The notes: a model not told the origin generated them from the letters alone. DNA of 40,793 nt from Acidobacteriota bacterium (GCA_023265365.1 JAHFTY010000002.1:13612-54404); one strand, 5' to 3'; counted from the first letter of the stretch, positions 28,343 to 36,914 are shown. Numbers and translations are program-made.

Positions 28343-29488
28343 ATGCGAACGAGGTGGAAGACTCACGCGATTCTTGCTCGCCTGCAGGCGGAACTGGACG
28401 AACTCCAAAGGGCCGATCAGTTCCGGAAGGTTGGCGCCGTTGAGGGAATCAACCTCTGCTCCAATGATTATCTCGGCCTCAGTGACGACCCGCGGCTCAA
28501 GCTGGCATTGACATCCGCTATCGAACGACAGGGCGAACGCGTGTGCTCCACCGGCTCGCGGCTTCTCTCCGGAAACTCCAGCCAATGGGAGATGCTCGAA
28601 GCGAAGGCGGCCTCCTTTGTCGGCGCGGAAGCGGCCGTGTGTTTCAGTTCAGGCTATCTTGCAAATATCGGTGTGCTCACTTCTCTGCTGGGGCCGGAGA
28701 CAACCGTGTTTTCCGATGCCGCCAATCACGCGAGCATCATCGACGGCATCCGGCTCTCGCGCGCCAACAAGGTGATTTTTCCCCACGGCGATCTTCAGTT
28801 TCTCGAAGAGATGCTTCGGGCATCGAACGACACCCGGGAGCGATTCATCGTGGTCGAGAGTGTTTTCAGCATGGACGGCGACCTCGCTCCGATCGAGGAT
28901 TTGTACGTTCTCGCCGCCCGGTATGACGCGGGACTGATCGTCGACGAGGCGCATGCGACCGGCGTTATGGGGCCGAATGGCCGCGGCATCGTCGCGCAGA
29001 GCGGGCGTCCGGACTGCGTCATTGCCACGATTCACACGTGCGGAAAAGCCCTCGCCTCGACGGGCGCGTTCGTGGCGTGCGCGGAAACGACACGGCGATA
29101 CATTGTGAACAAGGCGCGTTCCTTCATTTTCAGCACGGCCCTGCCGCCATTCGCCGCAGAGCAGATTTCGGAAGCGCTGAGCATCGTCGCCGGGGAGGAC
29201 GAGCGCCGGCGTCATCTGCGGCTTCTTTCGGAGTATTTGCGCGTGGAGTTGAACAGCCGGGGTTTCGATACGAGCCGCTCCGAATCGCATATCGTTCCTG
29301 TCGTGCTTGGCTCGAACGACACGGCGTTGTCTGTTGCCCAATCTCTCATCGACCGGGGCTTCGGCGTAAAAGCGATCCGGCCTCCAACCGTTCCTGCCGG
29401 GACCGCGCGCCTGCGCCTTTCATTGACGTCGCGCCTCCGCTTCGACGACCTTGCGACGCTGGTCCGGGCCCTCTGCGATGCCCGCTAG
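28343..29488 (+). CDS. bioF: 8-amino-7-oxononanoate synthase
   Basis: 'LCSNDYLGLSDDPRLK', 'STGSRLLSGNSSQWEMLE', 'DEAHATGVMGPNGRG', 'ALSVAQSLIDRGFGVKAIRPPTVPAGTARLRLSLTS'. Lys region is 'TIHTCGKALASTGAFV'. Confidence 0.93.
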   Translation: MRTRWKTHAILARLQAELDELQRADQFRKVGAVEGINLCSNDYLGLSDDPRLKLALTSAIERQGERVCSTGSRLLSGNSSQWEMLEAKAASFVGAEAAVCFSSGYLANIGVLTSLLGPETTVFSDAANHASIIDGIRLSRANKVIFPHGDLQFLEEMLRASNDTRERFIVVESVFSMDGDLAPIEDLYVLAARYDAGLIVDEAHATGVMGPNGRGIVAQSGRPDCVIATIHTCGKALASTGAFVACAETTRRYIVNKARSFIFSTALPPFAAEQISEALSIVAGEDERRRHLRLLSEYLRVELNSRGFDTSRSESHIVPVVLGSNDTALSVAQSLIDRGFGVKAIRPPTVPAGTARLRLSLTSRLRFDDLATLVRALCDAR

Positions 29489-30110
29489 CGATCTCTTCAT
29501 TACCGGAACCGACACGAATGTCGGCAAGACGGTTTTGTGCGCGACGTTGTGTGCCGGACTCGGTTACTCGTATTGGAAGCCCGTTCAGACCGGAACCGTG
29601 GAAAGCTCCGATCGTGACGCCGTGATCCGGTACGCCGGCATTCCGGAATCGCAGACGGCGCCCGAAATCTACCGGTTCGAACCGCCGGTTTCGCCGCACC
29701 TCGCTGCGCGCCGCGCCGGCATCCGGATCGAGATCGATCGCTTTCGACGCCCGGCCATGGACGCTCCTCTCGTCATTGAAGGGGCCGGGGGCATTCTGGT
29801 TCCACTGAATGAGGACCACCTCATGCTCGACTTGATGCGGCGCCTCGGCGCTCCCGTTGTGCTTGCCGCACGCACCACATTGGGAACGATCAATCACACG
29901 CTGCTCAGCGTTCACGCGCTCCGGCATGCGGGCATCGCGTTGAAGGGAGTCGTGATGATCGGCGATCCGGACGAAGACAACCGGCGCGCGATCGAACATT
30001 ATGGCGATGTGCGTGTAGCCGGTGAGATTCCCATGCTGCAGGAAATCTGTCGTCACACGCTGCTGGATGTTTTTAATCGACACTTCGATGGCGGCTTCTG
30101 GAAGGAATGA
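29478..30110 (+). CDS. bioD: Dethiobiotin synthetase
   Basis: 'LFITGTDTNVGKTVLCATL' P-loop, 'YWKPVQTG', 'VIEGAGGILVPLNED'. Confidence 0.93.
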   Translation: MPASDLFITGTDTNVGKTVLCATLCAGLGYSYWKPVQTGTVESSDRDAVIRYAGIPESQTAPEIYRFEPPVSPHLAARRAGIRIEIDRFRRPAMDAPLVIEGAGGILVPLNEDHLMLDLMRRLGAPVVLAARTTLGTINHTLLSVHALRHAGIALKGVVMIGDPDEDNRRAIEHYGDVRVAGEIPMLQEICRHTLLDVFNRHFDGGFWKE

Positions 30111-31390
30111 AAATCTGGCGTCCCTACACACAGGCCGCACTGGATCCACCGCCCATCGCGATCGACCGCGGTGAAGGTGCGCTCCTCTACACCAGGGATG
30201 GCCGCAAGCTCATCGACGGTATTTCGTCCTGGTGGGTGAACATTCACGGCCATGGCCATCCGCTGATCGCCGAAGCCATTGGGGAGCAGGCCCGCAAACT
30301 CGAGCAGGTCATCTTCGCGGGATTCACCCACGAGCCGGCCGAACAGCTGACTCACGGTCTGAAAAAGATTCTTCCGGGAGAACTGTCGCACATCTTTTTT
30401 TCGGACGACGGATCGACCGCGGTCGAAGTCGCGTTGAAGATGGCGCTGCAATTCTGGCGGAACAGCGGGCAGCCGCAGCGGACCAGATTTGTCGCTCTCG
30501 ATCGCGCGTATCACGGCGACACGGCCGGGGCGATGTCTGTGAGCGACGACTCTCCCTTCACCACAGCGTTCGACACCATGCGATTCCCGGTCATGCGAGG
30601 CCACTCCGCCGATTGCTTCCGTTGCCCCGTCGGAAAAGTCCGGGAGACGTGCAATATCGAGTGCCTGGATCGCTTGCGTATCGTGTTCGAGCGGCATCAT
30701 CGTGAAATCGCGGCAATCATTGTGGAACCGCTGATCCAGGGGGCGGCCGGAATGATCATTCATCCGGTGGAGTTCCTGCGGCGTCTTCGCACGATGGCTA
30801 CCGGGTTCGGCATTCCGCTCATTGCCGACGAGGTGTTTACCGGGTTCGGCCGGACCGGCGCGATGTTCGCATGTGAGCTTGCGGCCGTCGTTCCGGACAT
30901 GATGTGCCTTTCAAAAGGACTGACCGGCGGATTTCTTCCCATGGGAGCGACGGTCTGCACGGAAGAAATCCATAAGGCGTTCGATGTGCCGGACCGGTCC
31001 CGGACCTTCTTTCACGGGCATTCCTACACCGGAAATCCGCTCGGCTGCGCCGCCGCGAACGCCAGTCTCCGCGTGTTCGAGACCGAACCCGTGTTTGAGC
31101 GGATTCGCGCGATCGAAGCGATTCACCGGGAACGGCTTTCGAAATTGTCCGGGCATCCCTCGGTCGCAACCACGCGTTTTCTCGGCGACCTCGGCGTGCT
31201 CGAACTGAAAGCGCCCGACGCCGGTTACCTTTCCGGCATTCGCGAGCGTTTGTATTCATTCTTTATCGATCGCGGTGTGCTGCTGCGTCCGTTGGGCAAT
31301 GTCATTTATGTCCTGCCGCCTTATGTCATCGCGCCGGAACAACTGCACTATATTTACGATGTACTGACCGCTGCCGTGGAAATGGTATGA
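30107..31390 (+). CDS. bioA: Adenosylmethionine-8-amino-7-oxononanoate aminotransferase
   Basis: 'IWRPYTQ', 'LIDGISSWWVNIHGHGHP', 'LIADEVFTGFGRTGAMFACE', 'LSKGLTGGFLPMGATV'. ATGA overlap with bioD. Confidence 0.95.
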   Translation: MKIWRPYTQAALDPPPIAIDRGEGALLYTRDGRKLIDGISSWWVNIHGHGHPLIAEAIGEQARKLEQVIFAGFTHEPAEQLTHGLKKILPGELSHIFFSDDGSTAVEVALKMALQFWRNSGQPQRTRFVALDRAYHGDTAGAMSVSDDSPFTTAFDTMRFPVMRGHSADCFRCPVGKVRETCNIECLDRLRIVFERHHREIAAIIVEPLIQGAAGMIIHPVEFLRRLRTMATGFGIPLIADEVFTGFGRTGAMFACELAAVVPDMMCLSKGLTGGFLPMGATVCTEEIHKAFDVPDRSRTFFHGHSYTGNPLGCAAANASLRVFETEPVFERIRAIEAIHRERLSKLSGHPSVATTRFLGDLGVLELKAPDAGYLSGIRERLYSFFIDRGVLLRPLGNVIYVLPPYVIAPEQLHYIYDVLTAAVEMV

Positions 31391-31436
31391 GCATTTCGGC
31401 GTTCAACCGGATTTGTGGCCGCGAAAGGGATGGACG

Positions 31437-31901
31437 ATGACGACTTTGGTCGAGCTGGGAAAATCCGCGATCCTCACGTGCAGAGACTTGCTTGACGTGC
31501 CCCTGGCGTCCGTGGCCGGGGTCCAGGGAATGCTGCTGGACTCGGTGGGCCCGACGCACCATGCCGTCCGCGTTCCGTTCCACGATTCCCAGGCTCGGGG
31601 AAAAGCCATCCTCATTCGAACGGGTTGGGATGAAGTGGAAGGCGTCGCGCCCGGCCCTTACTTGCACGAAGACACCGTTTTTCGTTTGATTCGCGCCAGG
31701 GTCCGGCTTGTCGGCGTGGATTTCGGCGGCGTGGAATGTTCCGAACTCGTCGCTCATGAAATCGTCGTCGTTCAAAATCTCGGAAATCTAAAATCCATAC
31801 CCAGGACTGGCTTTCGATTCTTCGCCGCGCCGCCGCGGATTCCCGGCACTTCCACTCCCGTTTGCGCCTTCGCCGAATGTTCCGGGTCAACCAGTCATTG
31901 A
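31437..31901 (+). pseudogene. Cyclase-family (kynurenine formamidase-like) protein, probably 5'-truncated
   Basis: 'GKAILIRTGWDEVEG...FRLIRARVRLVGVDFGG...VVQNLGNLKSIPRTGFRFFAAPPRIPGTSTPVCAFAE' matches the C-terminal half of cyclases; no HxGTHxD metal-binding motif upstream. Confidence 0.55.
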
Positions 31902-32311
31902 AGACGTGATGGGTTTGCCAGACGCATCAATGTCGCCGTGCTCTTCGCCACCAGTTGATCGCTCGCATCGAAGACCTCGGCCTCCGCGTAAACGATGCGA
32001 TTGCCCAGGTGCACCACTCGGCCGTGACCCACGATGGCGCCCTCGGCGACAGGACGCAGAAAGTTGATCTTCTGCTCCACGGTCGCGCACCACTGATCCG
32101 GATAAACCCGGGTTAGAAGAGCATGCGCGGCCACGGTATCGGCGAGCGCATAGATGATGCCGCCGTGAATCACGCCGGGTTGGAGGAATTCGGGCCGGAA
32201 GGGAAGGCGTTCTTTCACCCAGCCTGAACCCGCATCGAGGAGTTCGATGCCGAGCCATTTCACCAGGGGCTGATCGTTCAAAAGTTCGCGAAGGATCTGA
32301 AGCTCTTTCAT
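31895..32311 (-). CDS. PaaI-type hotdog-fold thioesterase
   Basis: 'ELLDAGSGWVKERLPFRPEFLQPGVIHGGIIYALADTVAAHALLT...VEQKINFLRPVAEGAIVGHGRVVHLGNRIVYAEAEVFD'. Confidence 0.88.
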   Translation of the reverse strand: MKELQILRELLNDQPLVKWLGIELLDAGSGWVKERLPFRPEFLQPGVIHGGIIYALADTVAAHALLTRVYPDQWCATVEQKINFLRPVAEGAIVGHGRVVHLGNRIVYAEAEVFDASDQLVAKSTATLMRLANPSRLQ

Positions 32312-32330
32312 CCGTTAGAATCTGATCGAT

Positions 32331-33131
32331 ATGACGGTCATCATACCTTATCGCGAGTGGGGGCAAGGAACCCCGCTGCTCTTTCTTCATGGCGGCTGGG
32401 GCTATGCGATGTACCCGTTCGACATCCAGATCGCCGCTCTCCGGGATCGATACCGTATCCTGATTCCGGATCGCGCCGGCTACGGGAAAGCCGCCCGCGT
32501 GACCTCGTTTCCCCGTGGATTTCACGAGAACGCCGCCCGGGAAATGCTCGAGTTTCTGGATTCCCTGAATATCGAGAGATGCGTTCTCTGGGGACACAGC
32601 GACGGTGCGGTGACTGCCATTCGGATGGGCCTGTCGCAGCCGGAAAGGTTTTCGGCGATCGTTGGAGAAGCCATTCACTATGACCGCTCGAAACCTTCGT
32701 CTCGCGCATTCTTTGAAACGGCGGCCACCAATCCGCGCGGATTTGGTTCGGGGGTCGCGAAAGCGATGGCGAGCGAGCATGGGGAAGACTATTGGGAGTT
32801 TCTGATGCGGGTTCACGGAAAGGCGTGGCTCGACATTCTGGACAACTGTTCCGATCCGGAGCAGGATCTCTACTCCGGACGCATCGGCGAACTGCCGGTT
32901 CCCACGCTTCTCATCCATGGCTCCCGGGATCCGCGGACGGAAGCGGGTGAGTTGGACCGTCTTCAGGAAGCTCTGCCGGCCCTGAGGGTCCATCTGATTT
33001 CCGGCGCCACGCACAGTCCTCACAGCGAACCCGAATACGCGTCGGAAGCCACGCGGGTGGTGGAAGCATTCCTGAAGGAGTGTCTGACAAGACTTCAACT
33101 CCCCTCCGACGAGGCAAGGCTGTCCCAATAA
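32331..33131 (+). CDS. Alpha/beta hydrolase, C-terminus altered by insertion/duplication
   Basis: 'TPLLFLHGGWGYAMYPFD', nucleophile elbow 'LWGHSDGA', 'TLLIHGSRDPRTEAGE', 'GATHSPHSE'. Ends FLKECLTRLQLPSDEARLSQ*, where the second copy of the same DNA ends FLKERQ*. Confidence 0.9.
   Translation: MTVIIPYREWGQGTPLLFLHGGWGYAMYPFDIQIAALRDRYRILIPDRAGYGKAARVTSFPRGFHENAAREMLEFLDSLNIERCVLWGHSDGAVTAIRMGLSQPERFSAIVGEAIHYDRSKPSSRAFFETAATNPRGFGSGVAKAMASEHGEDYWEFLMRVHGKAWLDILDNCSDPEQDLYSGRIGELPVPTLLIHGSRDPRTEAGELDRLQEALPALRVHLISGATHSPHSEPEYASEATRVVEAFLKECLTRLQLPSDEARLSQ
32962..33080 (+). repeat. 119-bp exact direct repeat, copy A (3' end of hydrolase)
   Basis: Base-for-base identical to 34610..34728 by direct reading. 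Confidence 0.95.
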
Positions 33132-33276
33132 GGCGAAATCAGGGAAAAGCATTTTCCCCTCCTCGACGAGGAGGGGTGGCGCGAAGCGCCGGGGTGGTGC
33201 TTTCAGGAATCTCATTTTCTTGGTCGAACCGCCCCGCCGCTCGGCGGCACCCCGCCTTGGCCAAGGCGGGGAAAAG
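33100..33276 (-). repeat. Dispersed multi-hairpin repeat, copy 3 (inverse orientation)
   Basis: cccctcctcgacgaggaggggtggcgcgaagcgccggggtggtgc...gaaccgccccgccgctcggcggcaccccgccttggccaaggcgggg. Confidence 0.9.
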
Positions 33277-33553
33277 ACTTCGTCCTGCGACTCCACGGTT
33301 TCACGTAATAACGTTTCGCTTGTCCCTTGAACCCGGCCTTTGCGGCCCATCTGAAGGCGATTCCGCCAAACTCGCCGATCTGTAAACATGCAATGGATGC
33401 AATGGACCCATACACAATGGACCCATACGTTGACGACCCCGCCTGTTTTCCTTATCCTCAGGGACCTGCGGAAGCGTTTCACCTATGCCGCTGTGCCGTT
33501 TTGCTCTACCGCGGTTGGGCTGGACCAGCCTGGCGCACCAGAAGGAGGATACC

Positions 33554-34501
33554 GTGTCTGACACCGTTACACTGTCGGGCTCCGAAGAGGGCTCCGACTA
33601 CGACGAATTGGATATCACCGGCGACGACGAGGCCAACATCACCGTGGCTCCCCGAAAACCCCGCAAAGAAATTATTCCGCCACGAAAACCGGAGACTTTT
33701 CCTCCGCTTGATTTTGGACCGCCACCGTACGGAGCAAAAAAAGTGAGTGCCAGCGGAAGAATGATTGAATATGTCGTGGTGGAGATCGATGTGCCGAGGG
33801 AATGTTGTATCAGGTGTACAAGGTGGCGCCAGATGATCACAGACGGCGGCGATGTTCTCGACCCCATGATCACTTGGCGTTTCACGAAGTGCGGGAACGA
33901 CTCCCAGACCAAGGACCGGCTCCGGCGCATGTTTGGCCGACGGTCTGGCCATTGGCAGGGGACGCAACCCGCAGACAAGTCGGTCAAGGTGATCGGACCC
34001 TTCCCGTCAGGACGCTTCGTGAAAGGGGTGGTCAAGCTCCGCGCAGGCTCGCCCTTTGAGCTGCGGGGCCTCGATTCCGGGGCTGAAGTCCGCAGCGGCG
34101 ACCTGACGTTTGGGAGTGAACAAGCCGTCTTCCGAGACGCCGAAGGTAACGTCATTCCCCTGCGCCTGGATGGCCGCCTCATCGTGGCTGAACCCGTGGT
34201 CGTGTGGCAGGGCGAGACTCCGTCGGGGGCCGTGCGGGTGGAAAAAGATGTGGAGACGGGTGTCGTGGTACAAAAACTGAACGGCATTCCGGTTGTGAGG
34301 ATCACTCCGAACGTCGATTTTCATGTCCTCTTCCACGCCGAAATCGACACGATGAACCGCAGCGCCCGCATCCTGGACGAAGGTGGCCGGCCCATATCGG
34401 TATCTATCGAGATCAAGGACGAGGCCGCGCGATTGGTCATCGAGTCGGGCGCCGGGCAAGCCGTTGCCGTGGATTTGCGGACAGGGAATGTTATCCATTG
34501 A
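33554..34501 (+). CDS. Orphan hypothetical protein (cargo of the insertion)
   Basis: GTG start 3 nt after GAAGGAGGAT; MSDTVTLSGSEEGSDYDELDITGDDEANITVAPRKPRKEIIPPRKPETFPPLDFGPPPYG... with a CCIRC motif and beta-rich C-terminal half. No family recognised. Confidence 0.7.
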   Translation: MSDTVTLSGSEEGSDYDELDITGDDEANITVAPRKPRKEIIPPRKPETFPPLDFGPPPYGAKKVSASGRMIEYVVVEIDVPRECCIRCTRWRQMITDGGDVLDPMITWRFTKCGNDSQTKDRLRRMFGRRSGHWQGTQPADKSVKVIGPFPSGRFVKGVVKLRAGSPFELRGLDSGAEVRSGDLTFGSEQAVFRDAEGNVIPLRLDGRLIVAEPVVVWQGETPSGAVRVEKDVETGVVVQKLNGIPVVRITPNVDFHVLFHAEIDTMNRSARILDEGGRPISVSIEIKDEAARLVIESGAGQAVAVDLRTGNVIH

Positions 34502-34576
34502 GAAAAGTTGTCAAACCGGCCAACGAAAACCGCGTGGTTGAAACAGCGTCGTATGCGTAAAGATCAATGGAATTAA

Positions 34577-34592
34577 CGCGACAATTGTCGCG
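34577..34592. promoter_or_regulatory. 16-bp perfect palindrome CGCGACAATTGTCGCG
   Basis: Read directly, between the cargo gene and repeat copy B. Confidence 0.5.
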
Positions 34593-34609
34593 ACGACGCA
34601 GTACAGCAT

Positions 34610-34728
34610 TTCAGGAAGCTCTGCCGGCCCTGAGGGTCCATCTGATTTCCGGCGCCACGCACAGTCCTCACAGCGAACCCGAATACGCGTCGGAAGCCAC
34701 GCGGGTGGTGGAAGCATTCCTGAAGGAG
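34610..34728 (+). repeat. 119-bp exact direct repeat, copy B (orphan hydrolase tail before SpoIIE gene)
   Basis: Identical to 32962..33080; followed by cggcaGTGAac, the stop/start overlap with the SpoIIE gene. Confidence 0.95.
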
Positions 34729-34733
34729 CGGCA

Positions 34734-36716
34734 GTGAACATCTGGTCGAAGCTCAAAGGTCTGACAAGACTTCAACGCGTCACTCTGATTCTGTTTGTTG
34801 CGATGATCGTGAATTCCATCCTGGATTCCACGATCGGCTACCAGCTTCTGGGTGGCGACCTTCTCGGCGTTCTATTCACGTTTTCGCTCTTCTTCCTGAT
34901 CCTCAGCCTGATCAAACCGCTCACGCGGCGTCTGGTGTGGCGTGTGCGCAACCGGCTGTTGGTGACGTATGTCCTGTTCGGCGTGGTCCCCATCGCTTTG
35001 ATATTCGTGATGCTGGGGATTGGTTCCTACATTCTGTTCGGGCAAATTGCAGCAAACCTGGTCCGGGAAGAAATCCAGCGCCTCACCGATAACGCGGTTT
35101 CGGCCGCGCGCGCGGTGGCGCTCCTCTCCGATCGTCCGGAGGACGCGCTTCGGCTTTTTCCGGGAATGTCGGTCGTTGTGCGATCGGGATCGAGTCTTCG
35201 CGACATCCCGGTCGACGGCATCATCCTGGATATTCCGTCCTGGATCACACCGGGATTCAAAGGCGTTGTTCAAAGGGATACAACCTTCATGCTTGCGGCT
35301 GCCGTGCGGCTTGAGGCGGCGGGCCATCGCGTTGACGTCCTGGCGTACTCGCCGATCGATTCGAAAATGCTCGGCGAATTCGATCCCGATCTCGGCGCTG
35401 TCTCTGTTTACGACACGCAGTTCGAGTCGGCCGATGGAGGTGTCCGGCTCAGCGAAAGCAAGCAGCCCAGCTCCGGTTTCCGGTTCACGACGAGCCGCCG
35501 CGGGCAGGACAATCCCAATCCGCAGGCACGGCCCATCGTCACGTCCGCCCGCACGTTGCCGGAGCCGCGAGGTTTCTGGGATTTTCAGGTGGAATGGCCG
35601 TCCATCCTGGCGGTCACGCGGCTGGACGGCACGTCTCATAACGCCATCCTGGCAGTGGCGTCGCGTGCGTCGATGTTCATTCCAAGGCTTTTCAGCTCGC
35701 TCGGCACGATCGCCCCGATCATGGGTTACGCCCTGCTCGTGATCGCGTTCATTTTCCTGTTCGTCGAAGTGATTTCCCTCATGCTAAGCGCCGGCCTCAC
35801 GCGTTCGATCACTCGCGCCGTTCACGACCTGTATCTCGGAACGAAGAAAGTGGCGAACGCGGATTTTTCGCATCGCATTCCGGTGCGCAGCCGGGATCAA
35901 CTCAGCGAACTCGCCGCCTCGTTCAACGGAATGACGGAGCAGATCCGGCGACTGATCGACGAGGTGAAGGAAAAAGAAAAGCTCGAAGCGGAACTCGAGA
36001 TCGCGCGCGAGGTCCAGGCGCAGTTGTTTCCGAAGGGGATTCCCCAGTTGAAGACGCTCGAACTGGCAGGCGTCTGTAATCCGGCACGGGTCGTGAGCGG
36101 CGACTACTATGACTTCGTTCCCATCGCCGCGCGTTACATGGCAATCGTGATCGCCGACATCTCCGGGAAGGGCATTTCCGCCGCGCTGCTGATGGCGAGC
36201 GTTCAGTCCTCGCTGCACGCGCAACTGACGAACCGGGAGAATGGGGAGACGCCGTCGACCGCAACACTGGTCGCCCGGTTGAACCGCCAGTTGTACGAAA
36301 ACACGCCTCCCGAAAAGTACGCCACGTTCTACTGCTCCATTTACGACGATCAAAGCGGCTGCCTGGCCTACACGAACGCCGGACATCTGCCTCCCATCCT
36401 GGTGCGCAGTGGGAATGCGAGCCGCCTTGAAGGTAACGGAATCGTGGTGGGAATCCTCCCGGATGCTCCTTACGAACAGGTCGTCATCCAGCTTCAGCCG
36501 GGAGACCTTCTCGCGGCCTTCACGGATGGCATTACCGAATCGGAAAATGAAAAGGGTGAGGAATTCGGAGAAACGCGTCTGGCGGGTCTGCTGGTGGAAC
36601 ACGCTGCCAAACCTTTGGACCGGATTGTCGAAATCGTGACACAGACCGTCCGCGAATGGGCCTACGACTTCGACAATCGCGACGATACGACTATGCTACT
36701 CGCTCGACGGGTCTAG
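34734..36716 (+). CDS. Membrane sensor phosphatase: TM + HAMP + SpoIIE/PP2C (RsbU-like)
   Basis: HAMP-like 'GLTRSITRAVHDLYLGTKKVANADFSHRIPVRSRDQLSELAASFNGM'; PP2C motifs 'EIAREVQAQLFPKGIP', 'VSGDYYDFVPI', 'IADISGKGISAALLMASVQ', 'FTDGITESEN', 'DDTTMLLARRV'. Confidence 0.93.
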   Translation: MNIWSKLKGLTRLQRVTLILFVAMIVNSILDSTIGYQLLGGDLLGVLFTFSLFFLILSLIKPLTRRLVWRVRNRLLVTYVLFGVVPIALIFVMLGIGSYILFGQIAANLVREEIQRLTDNAVSAARAVALLSDRPEDALRLFPGMSVVVRSGSSLRDIPVDGIILDIPSWITPGFKGVVQRDTTFMLAAAVRLEAAGHRVDVLAYSPIDSKMLGEFDPDLGAVSVYDTQFESADGGVRLSESKQPSSGFRFTTSRRGQDNPNPQARPIVTSARTLPEPRGFWDFQVEWPSILAVTRLDGTSHNAILAVASRASMFIPRLFSSLGTIAPIMGYALLVIAFIFLFVEVISLMLSAGLTRSITRAVHDLYLGTKKVANADFSHRIPVRSRDQLSELAASFNGMTEQIRRLIDEVKEKEKLEAELEIAREVQAQLFPKGIPQLKTLELAGVCNPARVVSGDYYDFVPIAARYMAIVIADISGKGISAALLMASVQSSLHAQLTNRENGETPSTATLVARLNRQLYENTPPEKYATFYCSIYDDQSGCLAYTNAGHLPPILVRSGNASRLEGNGIVVGILPDAPYEQVVIQLQPGDLLAAFTDGITESENEKGEEFGETRLAGLLVEHAAKPLDRIVEIVTQTVREWAYDFDNRDDTTMLLARRV

Positions 36717-36914
36717 GAGCATGCTCTCCCCTTCCGGTTCTGCGTGGGACCGTAACGTCCCTTTCGCCAACTGCGCGATGCCATGAATGATCAAAAACAA
36801 CCCACTGGCGAGAAGAACTCCCGACACACCGAGTAAAACGGACATCAAAATTACGTCGCGGAACATATCTAATAACTTAATGAGCAATCGCGATGCCGGA
36901 AACTGCTGATGCAC
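36696..36914 (-). CDS. Small membrane protein (GTG start)
   Basis: 72 aa with two hydrophobic stretches; convergent overlap with the SpoIIE gene end. Confidence 0.4.
   Translation of the reverse strand: MHQQFPASRLLIKLLDMFRDVILMSVLLGVSGVLLASGLFLIIHGIAQLAKGTLRSHAEPEGESMLLDPSSE

Noticed and set aside
33391-33428. Short tandem caatggacccatac repeats as a functional array
   Set aside because: Only about 2.6 imperfect copies of a 15-bp unit; too short to support more than local slippage.
31887-33482. 531-aa minus-strand ORF
   Set aside because: Composite antisense reading through the thioesterase region, hydrolase antisense and repeat copy 3; low-complexity Arg/Ser composition, and contradicted by the well-supported thioesterase (31895..32311) and hydrolase genes.
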